Program-made: the position numbers and the translations under genes | The notes under the pieces: generated by a model | Database searches by the model: none | Told to the model about the DNA's origin: nothing | What the model saw: only the letters and a program-made list of their open reading frames with translations | Part shown: positions 36,004-48,126 of the stretch, piece by piece | Position numbering within the stretch: the stretch's first letter is position 1 | How the letters are laid out: each line of letters opens with the position of its first letter | NCBI RefSeq assembly: GCF_018446385.1 | Contig: NC_056001.1 | Location: forward strand, 9,666,672-9,730,671 | DNA: 64,000 nt | Reading direction: 5' to 3' | From: Zingiber officinale | Taxonomy: Eukaryota; Streptophyta; Magnoliopsida; Zingiberales; Zingiberaceae

Positions 36004-37797
36004 TGTTAGGATCCTTCGTACGGCTAGAGAGGGGGGTGTGAATAGCCGACCCCAATCTTTCTCGTTTCTTCCTACGATTAGGTTAGCGCAGCGGAAAATA
36101 CAAAGAAACGAAAGAGAAGAAAAACAAACCTTAACACAAGGATGTAACGAGGTTCGGAGATTAGGGCTCCTACTCCTCGGCGTGTCCGTAAGGTGGACGA
36201 GTCCAGTCAATCCGTCGGTGGATGAGTCCCCGGAGAACCGGCTAATACACTATACTCCTTGTGGGTGGAGAAACCTCGCCACAAATGTTTGCAACAGCAA
36301 ACAAAGAGTACAAGAACAAAGAGTAAGCAAGAAATACACTAAGAATACACAAGCACTCTACCAATCTTGCTTTCTCGTCGACTGGAGTCCGGATGAAGCA
36401 GCAGCTTCAAAAACTCTAACAGCAGCAGCTGTTCCAGTCGGGGAAGCTCACGCGAAGCTTTGGACGAGCTCAACAAAACTCAAGCACAGCAGCACTTAGC
36501 AACAGGAAGGAGGAAGAAGAGTTCTCGCACAGAAGATGCCCTCGATCTTTTATACCTGCGAAGAAGACAGCGAACTAGCAGCCGTCAGGAACTAACCTGA
36601 TCGGTCCGCAGACCGATCGTGGAGAAATGGATCGTCAGCGATCGGTGCGTGGACCGATCAGAGTGTGCCTGATCGGTCCACGACCGATCGGCGCTTTCTC
36701 GAACTCCGCTATCGTGCTCGATCGGTCGTGGGGACCGATCGGGCCTGTCTGATCGGTCCCCACGATCGAAGGCTTCTGCAGAGTTGCCCAACTGATCAGG
36801 AGGCTTGGCACACCGATCCACCTCCGATCGGTCCGGGGACCGATCAGGCTCCATCTTGATCGGTCCCGGACCGATCGGTAAGCCCACGTGAACCATGATC
36901 GCCTTGTTGGTTATCGATCGGTCACCGACCGATCGGATACCCAATCAGATATCCTGGATCGGTCCGCAGATCGATCCAGGTTTTTTCCCAAACCAAGTCC
37001 CAAGTCTCCCAAGCCAACATCCGGTCAACTTTGACTGTTGGTATATCATGCTTAGCATCCGGTCCCTCCTTGACTGCTAAGACTCTCCACCAAGTGTCCG
37101 GTCAATCCTTTGACCTACTTGGACTTTTCCACACGGACGTCCGATCATCCCGATCCATCCGGATTTTCCTCTTCGTGCCAAGTATCCGATCACTCTCTTG
37201 ACCTACTTGGACTTTCCAACACGAGTCATCCCCGATCCATCTGGATTTTCCTTGCCTGGTTTCACTCACGGACTTTCCAACGCCTAACATCCTAGTTAGG
37301 ACTTTCCCACCGCCTAACATCCCGTTAGGACTTTCCCATTCTGGTTTCACTCACCGGGACTTTCCATTGCCTAACATCCCGTTAGGACTTTCCAACGCCT
37401 AACATCCCGTTAGGACTTTCCCACTGCCTAACATCCCGTTAGGACTTTCCCAGTCTGGTTTCACTCCCGGGACTTTCCCGTGCCAAGTCTCCATACTTGG
37501 ACTTTTCGCAAGCTCCTGCTTGGACTTTTCCATGCAAGTCTCCATACTTGGACTTTTCCAATGCCAAGCTCCTTGGACTTTTCGCGTGCCAAGCTCCTGC
37601 TTGGACTTTTCCCGAATCAGTCAACCAGTCAACCTTGACCTAAGGTTGCACCTACAATCTCGAACACCTATTCTTGTCAAACATCAAGAATACAACTCTC
37701 TTCTCGTCAAACATCGTCAAACATCAAAACACAACTCGAGTCAGGTCAACTCGAGTCAGGTCAACCAAGTCAACCTTGACCTAAGGTTGCACTAACA
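36004..37797 (-). repeat. 3' LTR of element B
   Basis: 1,794 bp. The minus-strand TATAAAAG box is at 36547-36554. Just upstream (36598-36970) is an array of GATCGGTC...GACCGATC palindromes, and further on (37260-37620) a 30-33 bp repeat with GCCTAACATCCCGTTAGGAC and GCCAAGCTCCTGCTTGGACT. The pair differs from the 5' LTR mostly by small indels in this zone. Confidence 0.92.
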
Positions 37798-39832
37798 ATC
37801 TCCCCCTTTTTGATGTTTGACAAAATCCAAAATCAAGTTAGGTTAACCCGATAACCTAACTTAGGTTTTCCAACCATCTTCCAATGTCCAATGTTCTTTT
37901 CTTGAACATTCTCTGGATATTCTCCCCTTAGGTTAACCCGATAACCTAACTTGGGTTCTCCAATAATTCTCCCCCTTTTTGACATACATCAAAAAGAATT
38001 CCAATGTTCTTCCTTGAACATTCCTTGACATTCTTTCCCTAGCTTAGGTTAACCCGATAACCTAACTTGGGTTCTCCAATAATTCTCCAATGAACGCTCT
38101 CCCCTTTTTGACACACATCAAAAAGAAAAAGGAGAGTATCAAGGTCAAGAGTTTCTTCCTAATGAAAATCTCATACCTTTCATTGAAGCTCTTAATTTCC
38201 CCCTTGATACTAAACTCAACAATCAACTTAGTGATAATCCCATATCACTAATCCTCAAAAGTCTTAAGGAGTACAAACTCCCCCTAAAAGTCAACTCCCC
38301 CTTGACAATTAGGTAAAACTTCCCCTAAAGGTCAACTCCCCCTTGACCATTGCACCAACAATGTCTTGGCGAGTTTCAAACCTTTAGAAATCCACAAAAC
38401 CCAACTTCCAGCTGAAATTTCAGACCAACAGCTGAAAATCAGAAACTGGCACGCACTGATCGGTCCCCAGACCGATCAGAATCCCCCTGGATCGGTCCCC
38501 AGACCGATCCACGCTTCACTGATCGCACTGGATCGTCACTGATCGGTCACCAGACCGATCAGAACTTCCCTGGATCGGTCCGGTGACCGATCCACACTCT
38601 GAAATCAGAGATTTCTGATTTCCCTTCCCGGAAATTCAGAAACTCCTAAAAAATTCCAGAAAATTCGAAAAAATGTGAAATTTTGAGGATACATTCCTCA
38701 TAACATATACTATCATGGAAAAATAGTTTTCTATGAGAATAACTTCCATTTTCAAATCTTGATACAAAATTCAAAAACTTTGAAATAGTTCAAAGTTAAG
38801 TCAACTTTGTATCACAATGTTCAATGATGAATGCTATCACTAGGAAAGCTTCATCAAGGTTTTTCAAAACAATTTTGAAATGATTTCAAACCCTTTAATT
38901 TGGGACCACAATCTTAGGGCTATATGTACATGACTTGTACACAAGCTTTCCCTATGATCCCCCATATCTTGAATTAGGCTCATCTAGGTACAAGAGCTAT
39001 GCACCTTGATCCTAATTCATGATCCTAATATCTCACACACATCTAGAGTGTATCAAGCACATCCATGTCAATTTTGATGTGAGATATGGGTTTAGGTATC
39101 TTAGGCTAAGGTCTCATGCATTTTCTAAACACAAATTTGATCTCAATATCAAAATGTGTTTTTCATCCTTAAATCAATTTAATTGATTATTAATGCAAGA
39201 GATGATGACATGGCATAAAATGGTATCATAAATAAAAACATGTGCCAATGTCATGATGTCATGGCATAAAGTTTGAAACTAAACTAACACATGACATATA
39301 ATAACCTAAGCATTATCATGGCATTTCAAATGATCATAAATTAAATATGATGTCATGACATGGCATATGGCAAACAACCATGGTAAGTTAACACAAATAA
39401 AATACCTAGATTACCTATCTAAGTATCCTTAATCACTTAGCTAACTTAAATTCTAATCCTAGATTGCCCAAAGTGCTCCAAGAAAATGTCAAAACCCAAA
39501 TTGACATTTCTTGATCTCTTGTTTGATTTATACCATTTAAAATTCTACAAGAGTAGCACTTCTAAGTTAAGGCCCGGATTGCCTTGATTACCTAAGAGAA
39601 TATCAAAATCCCAATTTGATATTTCTCTAGGTTTTTCCAAATTGTGTCAATTTAAAGTAAGATTAATATATTCTCACTTTGACACAACTTACTCTTCCAA
39701 GGAGTGAATGACAAAGATTATTCCATTTCATTTTCAAAGGTTAACAAAACCTTGAAAATGCTCCTTGAGTGTCAATTTCCTCAAAGTTGGGTTAACTACC
39801 CTTCTTATTGGAGTTGACACTCTCTAACCCAT
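37798..39832 (-). other. Non-coding 3' interior of element B
   Basis: Follows the polypurine tract. It has an internal cluster of the same GATCGGTCC...GACCGATC palindromes (38456-38600) as the LTR, and repeated CTAACTTGGGTTCTCCAAT blocks (37840-38090). The rest is AT-rich with no gene. Confidence 0.75.
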
Positions 39833-41303
39833 CTATGGGGTAGAGAAGATGCTCCTAGGAACCCAATACCTATTAGAGCTCATTGGGTTCACTAAATATT
39901 CACTAGGGATAACTTCCCTAGCAACCCTCCTAATGACCCTCTTAGGCTTTGAAGCCTTGGTCATTTGGGTCTCATCAAGGTCAACTATAGGGGTGACTCC
40001 CCTTGTAACCTTGGTAATGGTCTTCCTAGCCCTAGGTTTTGTTCCATAATCGAATGGAACATTGTGATAAGTGGGCTTGACCATTTGGGACTTAGGTTTG
40101 TGACCCAAACCCTTTTTGTCCTTGGACATTGGTTTTTGACCCTTAAACCCTAGAGATGACTTCTCCATGTTTTTAAGAGCCTTTTCTAAATTATCAAGTC
40201 TTGACCTCAAGACTTGATTCTCCTTCTCTAGTACCTCAATTTTTGATTTGTCATTTTTCTTTGAGGCATTCCTAGGCATGTGTCTAGTTGATTTGGGATT
40301 CCTACCTAGGTTCTCCTTAACCTTAGATGAGGTAATTCTAGGGTTGGCTTTCCTAGTGTTATCCTTATCTAGGCTCACATGTTTGGCACCTAAGCATGTG
40401 TATCGATTTCTAATGTTATCATGCTTATCATTATTGACTAGTGCAATAAAATTTCTAGCATGCATCTTACTAGTATTGCACGAATGAGACTTAAATGATA
40501 CCTTAGGGTTTGCCTTAGCTCCCCTATAGAAGTGCGTCTCTTGCCCTTGTGAGGTTGCCTCCCCTCGGACAATGCCTCCGATAATGTCCCCTTCGCTTGC
40601 ATTGGAAGCATACCACGTGCTCCTTGCCTTTGCGTGTCGGGACTCCGGCTCCCTTGACTTTTGGTGCCGGTGGAGTCTTCCTAACCCTCCTTGGACACTT
40701 ACTCTTGTAGTGCCCATGTTTCCTACACTCAAAACACATTATGTGTAATTTGCTTGAAATCACAGTGTTTGAGTTACCTAGGGTTGTGGATGGAGATGAG
40801 CTTTCTTCTTCAACCCTTCCGGAGGTGGAAACTTCTTCTTCTTGCTCCGAACTTGAGCAAGAGGAACTCTCCTCCTCTTCTTCCTTGGATGTTGAGTAGC
40901 CCTCAACTCCCAATTTGCTCCCTCCATGATGTGAGCTACTTGGCTCACTAGGCTCCTCTTCATGGCTTGAAGTGAAGCTCTCCTCATGGTACTTGGCCAA
41001 GTTATCCCACAATTCCTTGGCATTGTTGTATTTACCTATCTTACACAAAATATTAGTAGGTAATGAAAATTCAATTGTTTTAGTTACCTCATTGTTGATC
41101 GTGGATTGGTGGACTTGTTCCTTCGTCCACTTGTTCTTCTCTAGAGGCTCTCCTTCTTTATCCATTGGAGGAGAAAACCCTTCTTGTACACAAAACCAGT
41201 TCAACATATTAGTCCTAAGAAAATACATCATCCTTACCTTCCAATATGTGAAGTTGTCGTTGTAGAAGGGTGGAATCGTGATGTCTTCTCCGAATTGATC
41301 CAT
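39833..41303 (-). pseudogene. Gag-like gene of element B
   Basis: On the minus strand, gag begins MDQFGEDITIPPFYNDNFTY at 41303, with the copia gag motif NAKELWDNLAKYHEES, an acidic Ser/Glu-rich linker, and two CCHC knuckles, CFECRKHGHYKSKC and CFQCKRRGHYRRHC. A downstream open piece (39833-40732) is basic, has a coiled coil (EVLEKENQVLRSRLDNLEKA) and ends near YWVPRSIF. The domain plan matches the gag of element A. About one break. No enzyme domains follow. Confidence 0.75.
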
Positions 41304-41363
41304 CTCTAGCTTTGCTCCCACGGGTATTGATCCGATGAAGAGCGGCCTCGCTCTGATACCACT

Positions 41364-43180
41364 TGTTAGGATCCTTCGTACGGCTAGAGAGGGGGGTGTG
41401 AATAGCCGACCCCAATCTTTCTCGTTTCTTCCTACGATTAGGTTAGCGCAGCGGAAAATACAAAGAAACGAAAGAGAAGAAAAACAAACCTTAACACAAG
41501 GATGTAACGAGGTTCGGAGATTAGGGCTCCTACTCCTCGGCGTGTCCGTAAGGTGAACGAGTCCAGTCAATCCGTCGGTGGATGAGTCCCCGGAGAACCG
41601 GCTAATACACTATACTCCTTGTGGGTGGAGAAACCTCGCCACAAATGTTTGCAACAGCAAACAAAGAGTACAAGAACAAAGAGTAAGCAAGAAATACACT
41701 AAGAATACACAAGCACTCTACCAATCTTGCTTTCTCGTCGACTGGAGTCCGGATGAAGCAGCTTCAAAAACTCTAACGGCAGCATTGTTCCAGTCAGGAA
41801 GCTCACGCGAAGCTTTGGACGAGCTCAACAAAACTCAAGCACAACAGCACTTAGCAACAGGAAGGAGGAAGAAGAGTTCTCGCGGAAGATGCCCTCGATC
41901 TTTTATACTGCGAAGAAGGCAGAAAACTAGCCGCGCGCGCAGCTAGAACCTCGATCGGTCCGCACCGATCGGAGGAAGTGATCGTCACCGACGGTCGTGG
42001 ACCGATCAGAGTGCTGATCGGTCCACGCACCGATCGGCGCTTTCTCCGAACTCGCTATCGTGCTCGATCGGTCGTGGGGACCGATCGGGCCCTGTGCCGA
42101 TCGGTCTTCGAGAGTTGCCCAACTCTACGTGGAATCTGATCGGTCCTGGACCGATCCCACCTCAGCGTCCCGATCGGTCCGGGGACCGATCAGCTCCATC
42201 TTGATCGGTCCCGCATCGACCGTCAAGCCCACGAACCATGATCGCTTGGTTATCCGATCGGTCACCGACCGATACCAATCAGACATCCGATCGGTGCAGA
42301 TCGATCCAGAGCTTGGTTTTTCCCAAACCAAGTCCCAAGTCTCCCAAGCCAACATTCGGTCAACTTTGACCTGTTGGTATATCATGCTTAGCATCCGGTC
42401 ACTCCCTTGACCTGCTAAGACTCTCCACCAAGTGTCCGGTCAATCCCTTTGACCTACTTGGACTTTTCCACACCAGACGTCCGATCATCCCTGATCCATC
42501 TGGATTTTCCTCTTCGTGCCAAGTATCCGATCACTCTCTTGACCTACTTGGACTTTCCAACACCAGAAGTCCGATCATCCCTGATCCATCTGGATTTTCC
42601 CTTGCCTGGTTTCACTCACCAGGACTTTCCAACTGCCTAACATCCTAGTTAGGACTTTCCCACTGCCTAACATCCCAGTTAGGACTTTCCCACTGCCTGG
42701 TTTCACTCACCAGGACTTTCCACACTGCCTAACATCCCAGTTAGGACTTTCCAACTGCCTAACATCCCAGTTAGGACTTTCCCACTGCCTAACATCCCAG
42801 TTAGGACTTTCCCACTGCCTGGTTTCACTCACCAGGACTTTCCCCGTGCCAAGTCTCCATACTTGGACTTTTCGCGTGCCAAGCTCCCTGCTTGGACTTT
42901 TCCAGTGCCAAGTCTCCATACTTGGACTTTTCCAATGCCAAGCTCCCTGCTTGGACTTTTCGCGTGCCAAGCTCCCTGCTTGGACTTTTCCCGAATCAGG
43001 TCAACCAGGTCAACCTTGACCTAAGGTTGCACCTACAATCTCCCGAACACCTATTCTTGTCAAACATCAAGAATACAACTCTCTTCTCGTCAAACATCGT
43101 CAAACATCAAAACACAACTCGAGTCAGGTCAACTCAAGTCAGGTCAACCAAGTCAACCTTGACCTAAGGTTGCACTAACA
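41364..43180 (-). repeat. 5' LTR of element B
   Basis: 1,817 bp; the partner of 36004-37797. The first 500 bp or so are almost identical to the other LTR. It carries the GATCGGTC palindrome array (41950-42310) and the GCCTAACATCCCAGTTAGGA repeats (42620-42830). Confidence 0.92.
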
Positions 43181-43760
43181 GTTGGAAGGTATTTAACAAG
43201 ACTTATAAGAAGAAAAATGAGTCATTTGTCGATCGACATTTCTCAACAATTAACGTAAAAATATTTAGTGAATATATTTGTAGACTTTATATGAAGGTTA
43301 ATAAAATTATTATTTTAACATATAAAGTAATGTCCACTAGAATTGTACAGACATCTCAACCTAGTACAGAGGGAGAGGAGTCATAGCCTCTTTCCACCTA
43401 TGAGAATATTGACATTTATTATAATGTCATCGGTGGGAGGAAGAAGACCTCCCTTTACAGACTTGACTCTCAAGCCAAAGTTGTCTTTGTTGGATGAGGA
43501 CTCTAAGGATCAAGGGATGTCTTAATTCCTCCTCATCTACTGAGGTACAAGTATTGCGGGTAGAAAATCAGGATTTGTGGACTCGACTCTCGTCATTAGA
43601 GGAGATGATGGTTGAGAGAGATGCAGAGACAAGGGAGATGTGTGGGCGACGAGCTCAAATTGAGGAGATAGTTCGCCATATACAAGCGTATGTAGTTCTG
43701 TTCATTCTCGATTCACGAATGTAAGGCCCACATCATTTGGAGTCCCAGGAGATCTAGGAT
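43181..43760 (+). pseudogene. CACTA remnant, last part (Transposase_24-like)
   Basis: Immediately after element B, in frame pieces read WKVFNKTYKKKNESFVDRRS (partly from 35974-36003), then IYYNVIGGRKKTSLYRLDSQ, matching the conserved core and 'GRKK...G' region of plant Transposase_24 proteins of CACTA elements, and a final short coiled-coil ORF (43494-43724). Stops interrupt it. No CACTA terminal repeat is seen on this side. Confidence 0.6.
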
Positions 43761-43795
43761 TCTAACGATTTCCTTGTTGAGTGGATCATTTTGAG

Positions 43796-43983
43796 TAGGG
43801 ACGGAGCCATGAATTTCATATCAAGGGGGCGAAATATATATGTTTATGTTGTGGGGAGGTGATCATATCGTTGCCTCCCATTCGCCTCTCTTTCACCCCT
43901 CCCATTTCTATATCTCATACACTTCTTATACGTAAAAATTGAGGGGTAGTCACCACCATCGCCCCCCTTTAGCTCCGTCCCTT
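43796..43983. mobile_element. Small hAT-type MITE
   Basis: 188 bp. The ends TAGGGACGGAGC (left) and the complement of AGCTCCGTCCCTT (right) form an inverted repeat. It is flanked by a perfect 8-bp duplication ATTTTGAG at 43788-43795 and 43984-43991, as expected for hAT transposition. No coding capacity. Confidence 0.85.
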
Positions 43984-43991
43984 ATTTTGAG

Positions 43992-44063
43992 GTATGCTAT
44001 CTTTTATCTTAGCTTTTATTTTTTTTTTATGTTTCAATTAAAAATATTGCTATTACTTTTTTA

Positions 44064-44111
<48 letters not shown>

Positions 44112-44646
44112 TATCTAATTTTATTATAATTTTTTATGACCATTTTCAGATGTTCTATCACACATCTCAAATCTAAAGTGATATATGTTTTTTTATTTTG
44201 TATTAGATTTTCTTTCTCTAAATTTAAAATTTAAAGAATAGTATTTATGAAATCTAAATTTATGAATAGATAGAATAAGAACAGTTGTTTTTACCTAAAA
44301 TATAAAATTTAAAATAAACTATATATTTAAGAAAAAAATAATTTAATCACATGGACCTATTAATCTATTATACACAATCTTAGACAGATTAAAAAAAATT
44401 ATGATTCAAATTAATAATAATAATAATAATTATTATTATTATTATTATAAAAATACTTTGTAACGTCCGTGTTCCATGACCCGGACGATTTGGTTAAACC
44501 CTGAACGCGTGAATAAAACCCTCGCGTTTCCTAGTTCCCAAACATTGGCCGCCGCACATCGCCGCCTCGGCCGTACGTTCCTCACAAACCTTGGCCGATC
44601 CGGTATCTCACGGGAATCGTCAAGATCGATAAGGAGATATACAGGG
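43992..44646. other. Upstream region of NHP2 with microsatellites
   Basis: AT-rich spacer holding a (TA)n tract at about 44066-44108 and a mirror-like (AAT)6(ATT)6 tract at about 44411-44449 that can fold on itself. From 44460 the sequence becomes GC-richer and carries telo-box-like AAACCCT motifs at about 44496 and 44517, which fit the promoter or leader of the ribosome-biogenesis gene NHP2. Confidence 0.6.
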
Positions 44647-46909
44647 ATGGGGAGCGACAGTGAAAATGAGAAGTCAGTGAAGGAGAGGAAGAAGTTGATG
44701 GCCGTCGCCCCGATTGCCAAACCCTTAGCCGGAAAGAAGTTATGCAAGCGGAGCCTCAAGCTCGTCCGACGAGGTAGTCTCCTCTATTATTACAAGCGAT
44801 GCTGTTTGTTTCTCCGATTGATTGCGAATGTCAGCCTGTATCATTTTGGTTATTATGATAGTTGGACACTGGGAGGCCTTTTCGTTTGCTGGTTTTGGGC
44901 TAAATAGAAAAGGAAATCTTTTTGCCCGCCAAATTCCTCTCTTTGCTGTGATATATTCATACAGTTTATGACTTTTTTGTTGCATTGTATTTGTGCTACC
45001 AGCTGCTGAGGCTAAGTGCTTGAAACGTGGAGTGAAGGAAGTAGTGAAGAGTGTGCGCCGTGGTCAAAAGGGGTCAGTTTCCTTCTTGTTCTGTTGTTGA
45101 TTATAATTACAGTATGTGTGAAATGAACCAACTAAATGTGAAGTGCCTCAGTGCCTGCACACAAATTAGGCGTGGCAATGAGGACAGGTTCAATTTGGTC
45201 AGGTCCAGTTATGGTCCGTCTGTGTTGAGCACAGTCCACGGTGATGCACCCCAGGCCTAGCATAGGTGCCCAGACCCTCCCTTTCCACGATCGAGCTACA
45301 AAATGATTATAAAAAAAATAATAATAAATAGAAAAGGCCATGTTTTGGCTGTGTGCCAACCCTTGCGAGCCTTACTCATCCTGGCCTGATTCCATGCCTG
45401 GCTGGAGAGTTGTGCCTGACTCTAGCCTGCCCCTATTGCCCCAAGCATGTCACGGCCAGTTCAGGTTTGAGTTGCCCCAAGCTTGGCAAAATTCATACTG
45501 TCCCTCCCCACTTGGCACCTTTGCTTAGAAATTTTGGTGGTGGATTTTGAATTACTGGTTGTTTTATAATTAAAAAGTTCAATATTAGTTTTAAATTAGT
45601 ATGGTTTTATAGTCTGAAATTATTATGATGCATTTATGATCTTGTATTCCTTTTTCTATCATACAATATAATTAGTTTTTACATGGGATATCTTTATGTT
45701 AGATTTAGTTTGCCGTTATATACTCTCTCAAACTAATGGTCTGTCAGTTTGTATTTTCAACATATGCATGCTGCATGTAACATCTGGATTATCTTTTAAT
45801 AAATATTATCTATAATATTTGATACAAGCCATTAATTTCAATTATTTGAGATTGATTGCATGGATTTTATATTGTCATTGAACCCAATGTAAAATTGCCC
45901 CCATAAGTGAAAAGCTTTTATATCACTATGATTGATGTCAAGTGTTCTTAAGCTTCCTATCCCTCACACCCAAAATTGATTCAATTTATCTAACCTTCTG
46001 ATATCATCTAGAAGCATGCCAAGTCTGCCTCATACCCAACTGATGAACCTTTATTTTAGTCTGTCCTCATCTGCAGAAACAATGTTAATTGCACTTTGTT
46101 GGTTGCAGATTGTGTATTATTGCTGGGAATATATCTCCTATTGATGTGATTACCCATGTTCCCATCTTACTGGAGGAAGCTGATATTCCCTATATATACG
46201 TTCCATCAAAAGAGGTTTGTTTGACTCATCTTAGTTCCTTTGCTTTTTAAATTCTACTTTGTAAATCCATCTAGTCAAAGAACATGTAACAGCAGTAACT
46301 TTTTAAAGGATTCATGAGCCTTTTCAGCAATTTAACCAGTTTGTGCCTGAGTTTTTATTTTTATCTGGATGTCATTCTGTCTTTCCTCTTTACCCTGAAA
46401 GAATTGTCGGTGAAAGTAGTTAAGGGTTACATTTATAAAAAAGAACAGTTTGATGATTGTTATGTGCATAGATAACTAAGCATTTCTCCATGCTCATGTT
46501 TCATATTCTGAATCATTCTCCTTGCCATTGTTGTTAGTCAAACAGCAAGACTACATTTGCATCTCTTTGTATACCATGCTCTTTCCCATGTCTAGGCTAT
46601 TGGAGGTTGGTCACAATCAAACCATTTTACTCATGAAGCTACTATTGCTTAATGAGATGGAGACTGTTGCATGCTCTTTTCAGAACTCTGTTTCTTCTAT
46701 CCATTCTTTTGTTTTTTCCCTGCTAATTTCTTTTCGTTTCATCATAGGATCTTGCAGTTGCTGGAGTCACCAAGAGGCCAACTTGCTGTGTATTGATTAC
46801 AACCAAACCAACTAAAGGGGAGTTGACCCAAGACGTGCAAGAGAAGCTGCAATCAGATTACAACCAGGTCGTAGCAGATGTTAAGGAGCTCACAGCTTCC
46901 CTCTTCTGA
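44647..46909 (+). CDS. NHP2: H/ACA ribonucleoprotein subunit 2 (NHP2)
   Basis: Four coding exons, 44647-44773, 45003-45072, 46109-46214 and 46748-46909, all with GT-AG introns and consistent phase, give 154 residues, the usual length for plant NHP2. The protein has an acidic/basic N-terminus (MGSDSENEKSVKERKKL) followed by an L7Ae/L30e RNA-binding fold: LCIIAGNISPIDVITHVPIL, then IPYIYVPSKEDLAVAG (about residues 70-115). NHP2 binds the K-turn of H/ACA guide RNAs in the nucleolus and Cajal bodies, with dyskerin/CBF5, NOP10 and GAR1, for rRNA pseudouridylation. The start is the first ATG of the open exon, and the gene looks intact. Its promoter side carries telo-box-like motifs. I identified it by family knowledge only. 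Confidence 0.93.
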
Positions 46910-48126
46910 ATGTGTCAAAACTTTCCGAGTCACCCATGTCTGCGGTTTACTTATGAGCAATTTTTTTCCAACTTCCGTTACAAGCCTGAATCCTTAGTTA
47001 TGTATTCATGCTTCATGCTTGATACAAGACAGTAATATAGAACTGTTGACCGGGCTTTGCTAGTATATGTGCTGATTAAGCTCCGTCAGTGTGGAGTCTT
47101 GATCTTAAGTTGGCCTTGATTTGGGACGCCAATGATTGATTTTTCCTACTTTGTCTCACTATCCGGACGCAAGAGTTTGCAGGATATCCACCACTGGATG
47201 TGGATAAGTAGGAATTTATGTAATCTTGGTAATAGACATCAAATAGAAGCCCTTGTTGAGTATTTTTAAGGTTAATTATTGAACCTGATGTGACTGTTGA
47301 TTATCAAATTTTTTAACCTATGGAGCTTGCATTGGCAACCTTGCATCAAACTGGTAGGCTCTGCAATACTGTTATCGGAGGCATCTATTGGAAACACTGT
47401 TCAAGAAACACATTGGTTGAAAAGTTAATAACTAAAAAACTCCTTTTATTCGAGAAAATAGGAGTGTGAGAAATGAAAATGTTTTTGGGTTTCATTTTGA
47501 TATAAACCTAGAAAATGGCATACAACTTGAGGGAAAACAAGCGGTTGAAATTTGTTTTTAAGAAAAAAAATTGGGCAAATAGTTTTTCTTCATTAATGCC
47601 ATGTTAAAGTCACTTAAAATTTCAAAAATATTCTTCACGTATCGAAAAGTTTGTGGGAATGGATCTTTGATGGCTGCCCTACCGTCGCCAGCATCTTATG
47701 AGCCCTCTGATGTCTGGACTAAGCTTATTCTCGACAAAAGATGAAACTAACTTCAAAATGGAGTTGGAATTTTTTATTTATTAATCTAGGTATCCATGTT
47801 CTCGATCTTTCCTCTTAGTTCATCCACCGGTTAAATCCGGAAAAACTTGTGGCAATTCGTCCAACAACTAATCTCCACAGTCGAAAATCCACTCTTAAAT
47901 CTGCCCTTGCCTCAACTGAGTTTCCAACCGCGATACTAATCCACTGAATGTTTTACCGCTACACCGTGCTAGAAGGGTGGAGTTTACAGTTCATGAACCT
48001 TATTCTTATTCTGGTGCATAAATATCGTCCAACTCAAGCAACTAGACTGCTTGTTTGCTGTCTTTTTGCACGGTATTGCAACCGATTTCTTGGTAATAGT
48101 TGACCAAAATATTCTAATTGCATGCC
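46910..48126. other. Spacer between convergent NHP2 and PPR genes
   Basis: 3' ends of both neighbours plus about 1 kb of ordinary AT-moderate sequence. I see no gene, RNA or repeat of note. Confidence 0.6.

Larger units (their letters stand above)
36004..43180 (-). mobile_element. Copia-like gag-only retroelement B (7.2 kb)
   Basis: 5' LTR 41364-43180 and 3' LTR 36004-37797, both TGTTAGGATCC...TTGCACTAACA on the + strand, with perfect target duplication GTTGG (35999-36003 and 43181-43185). The primer-binding site, minus-strand TGGTATCAGAGC, is at 41350-41361, and the polypurine tract at 37798-37811. The interior carries gag only. The element lies in CACTA sequence. Outside one indel-rich zone the LTRs are nearly identical, so it is young. 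It looks structurally whole, with about one break in gag and no pol. Confidence 0.93.

Noticed and set aside
45340-45550. Short open frames inside NHP2 intron 2
   Set aside because: They lie inside an intron, have no family match, and the exon phases of NHP2 exclude them.
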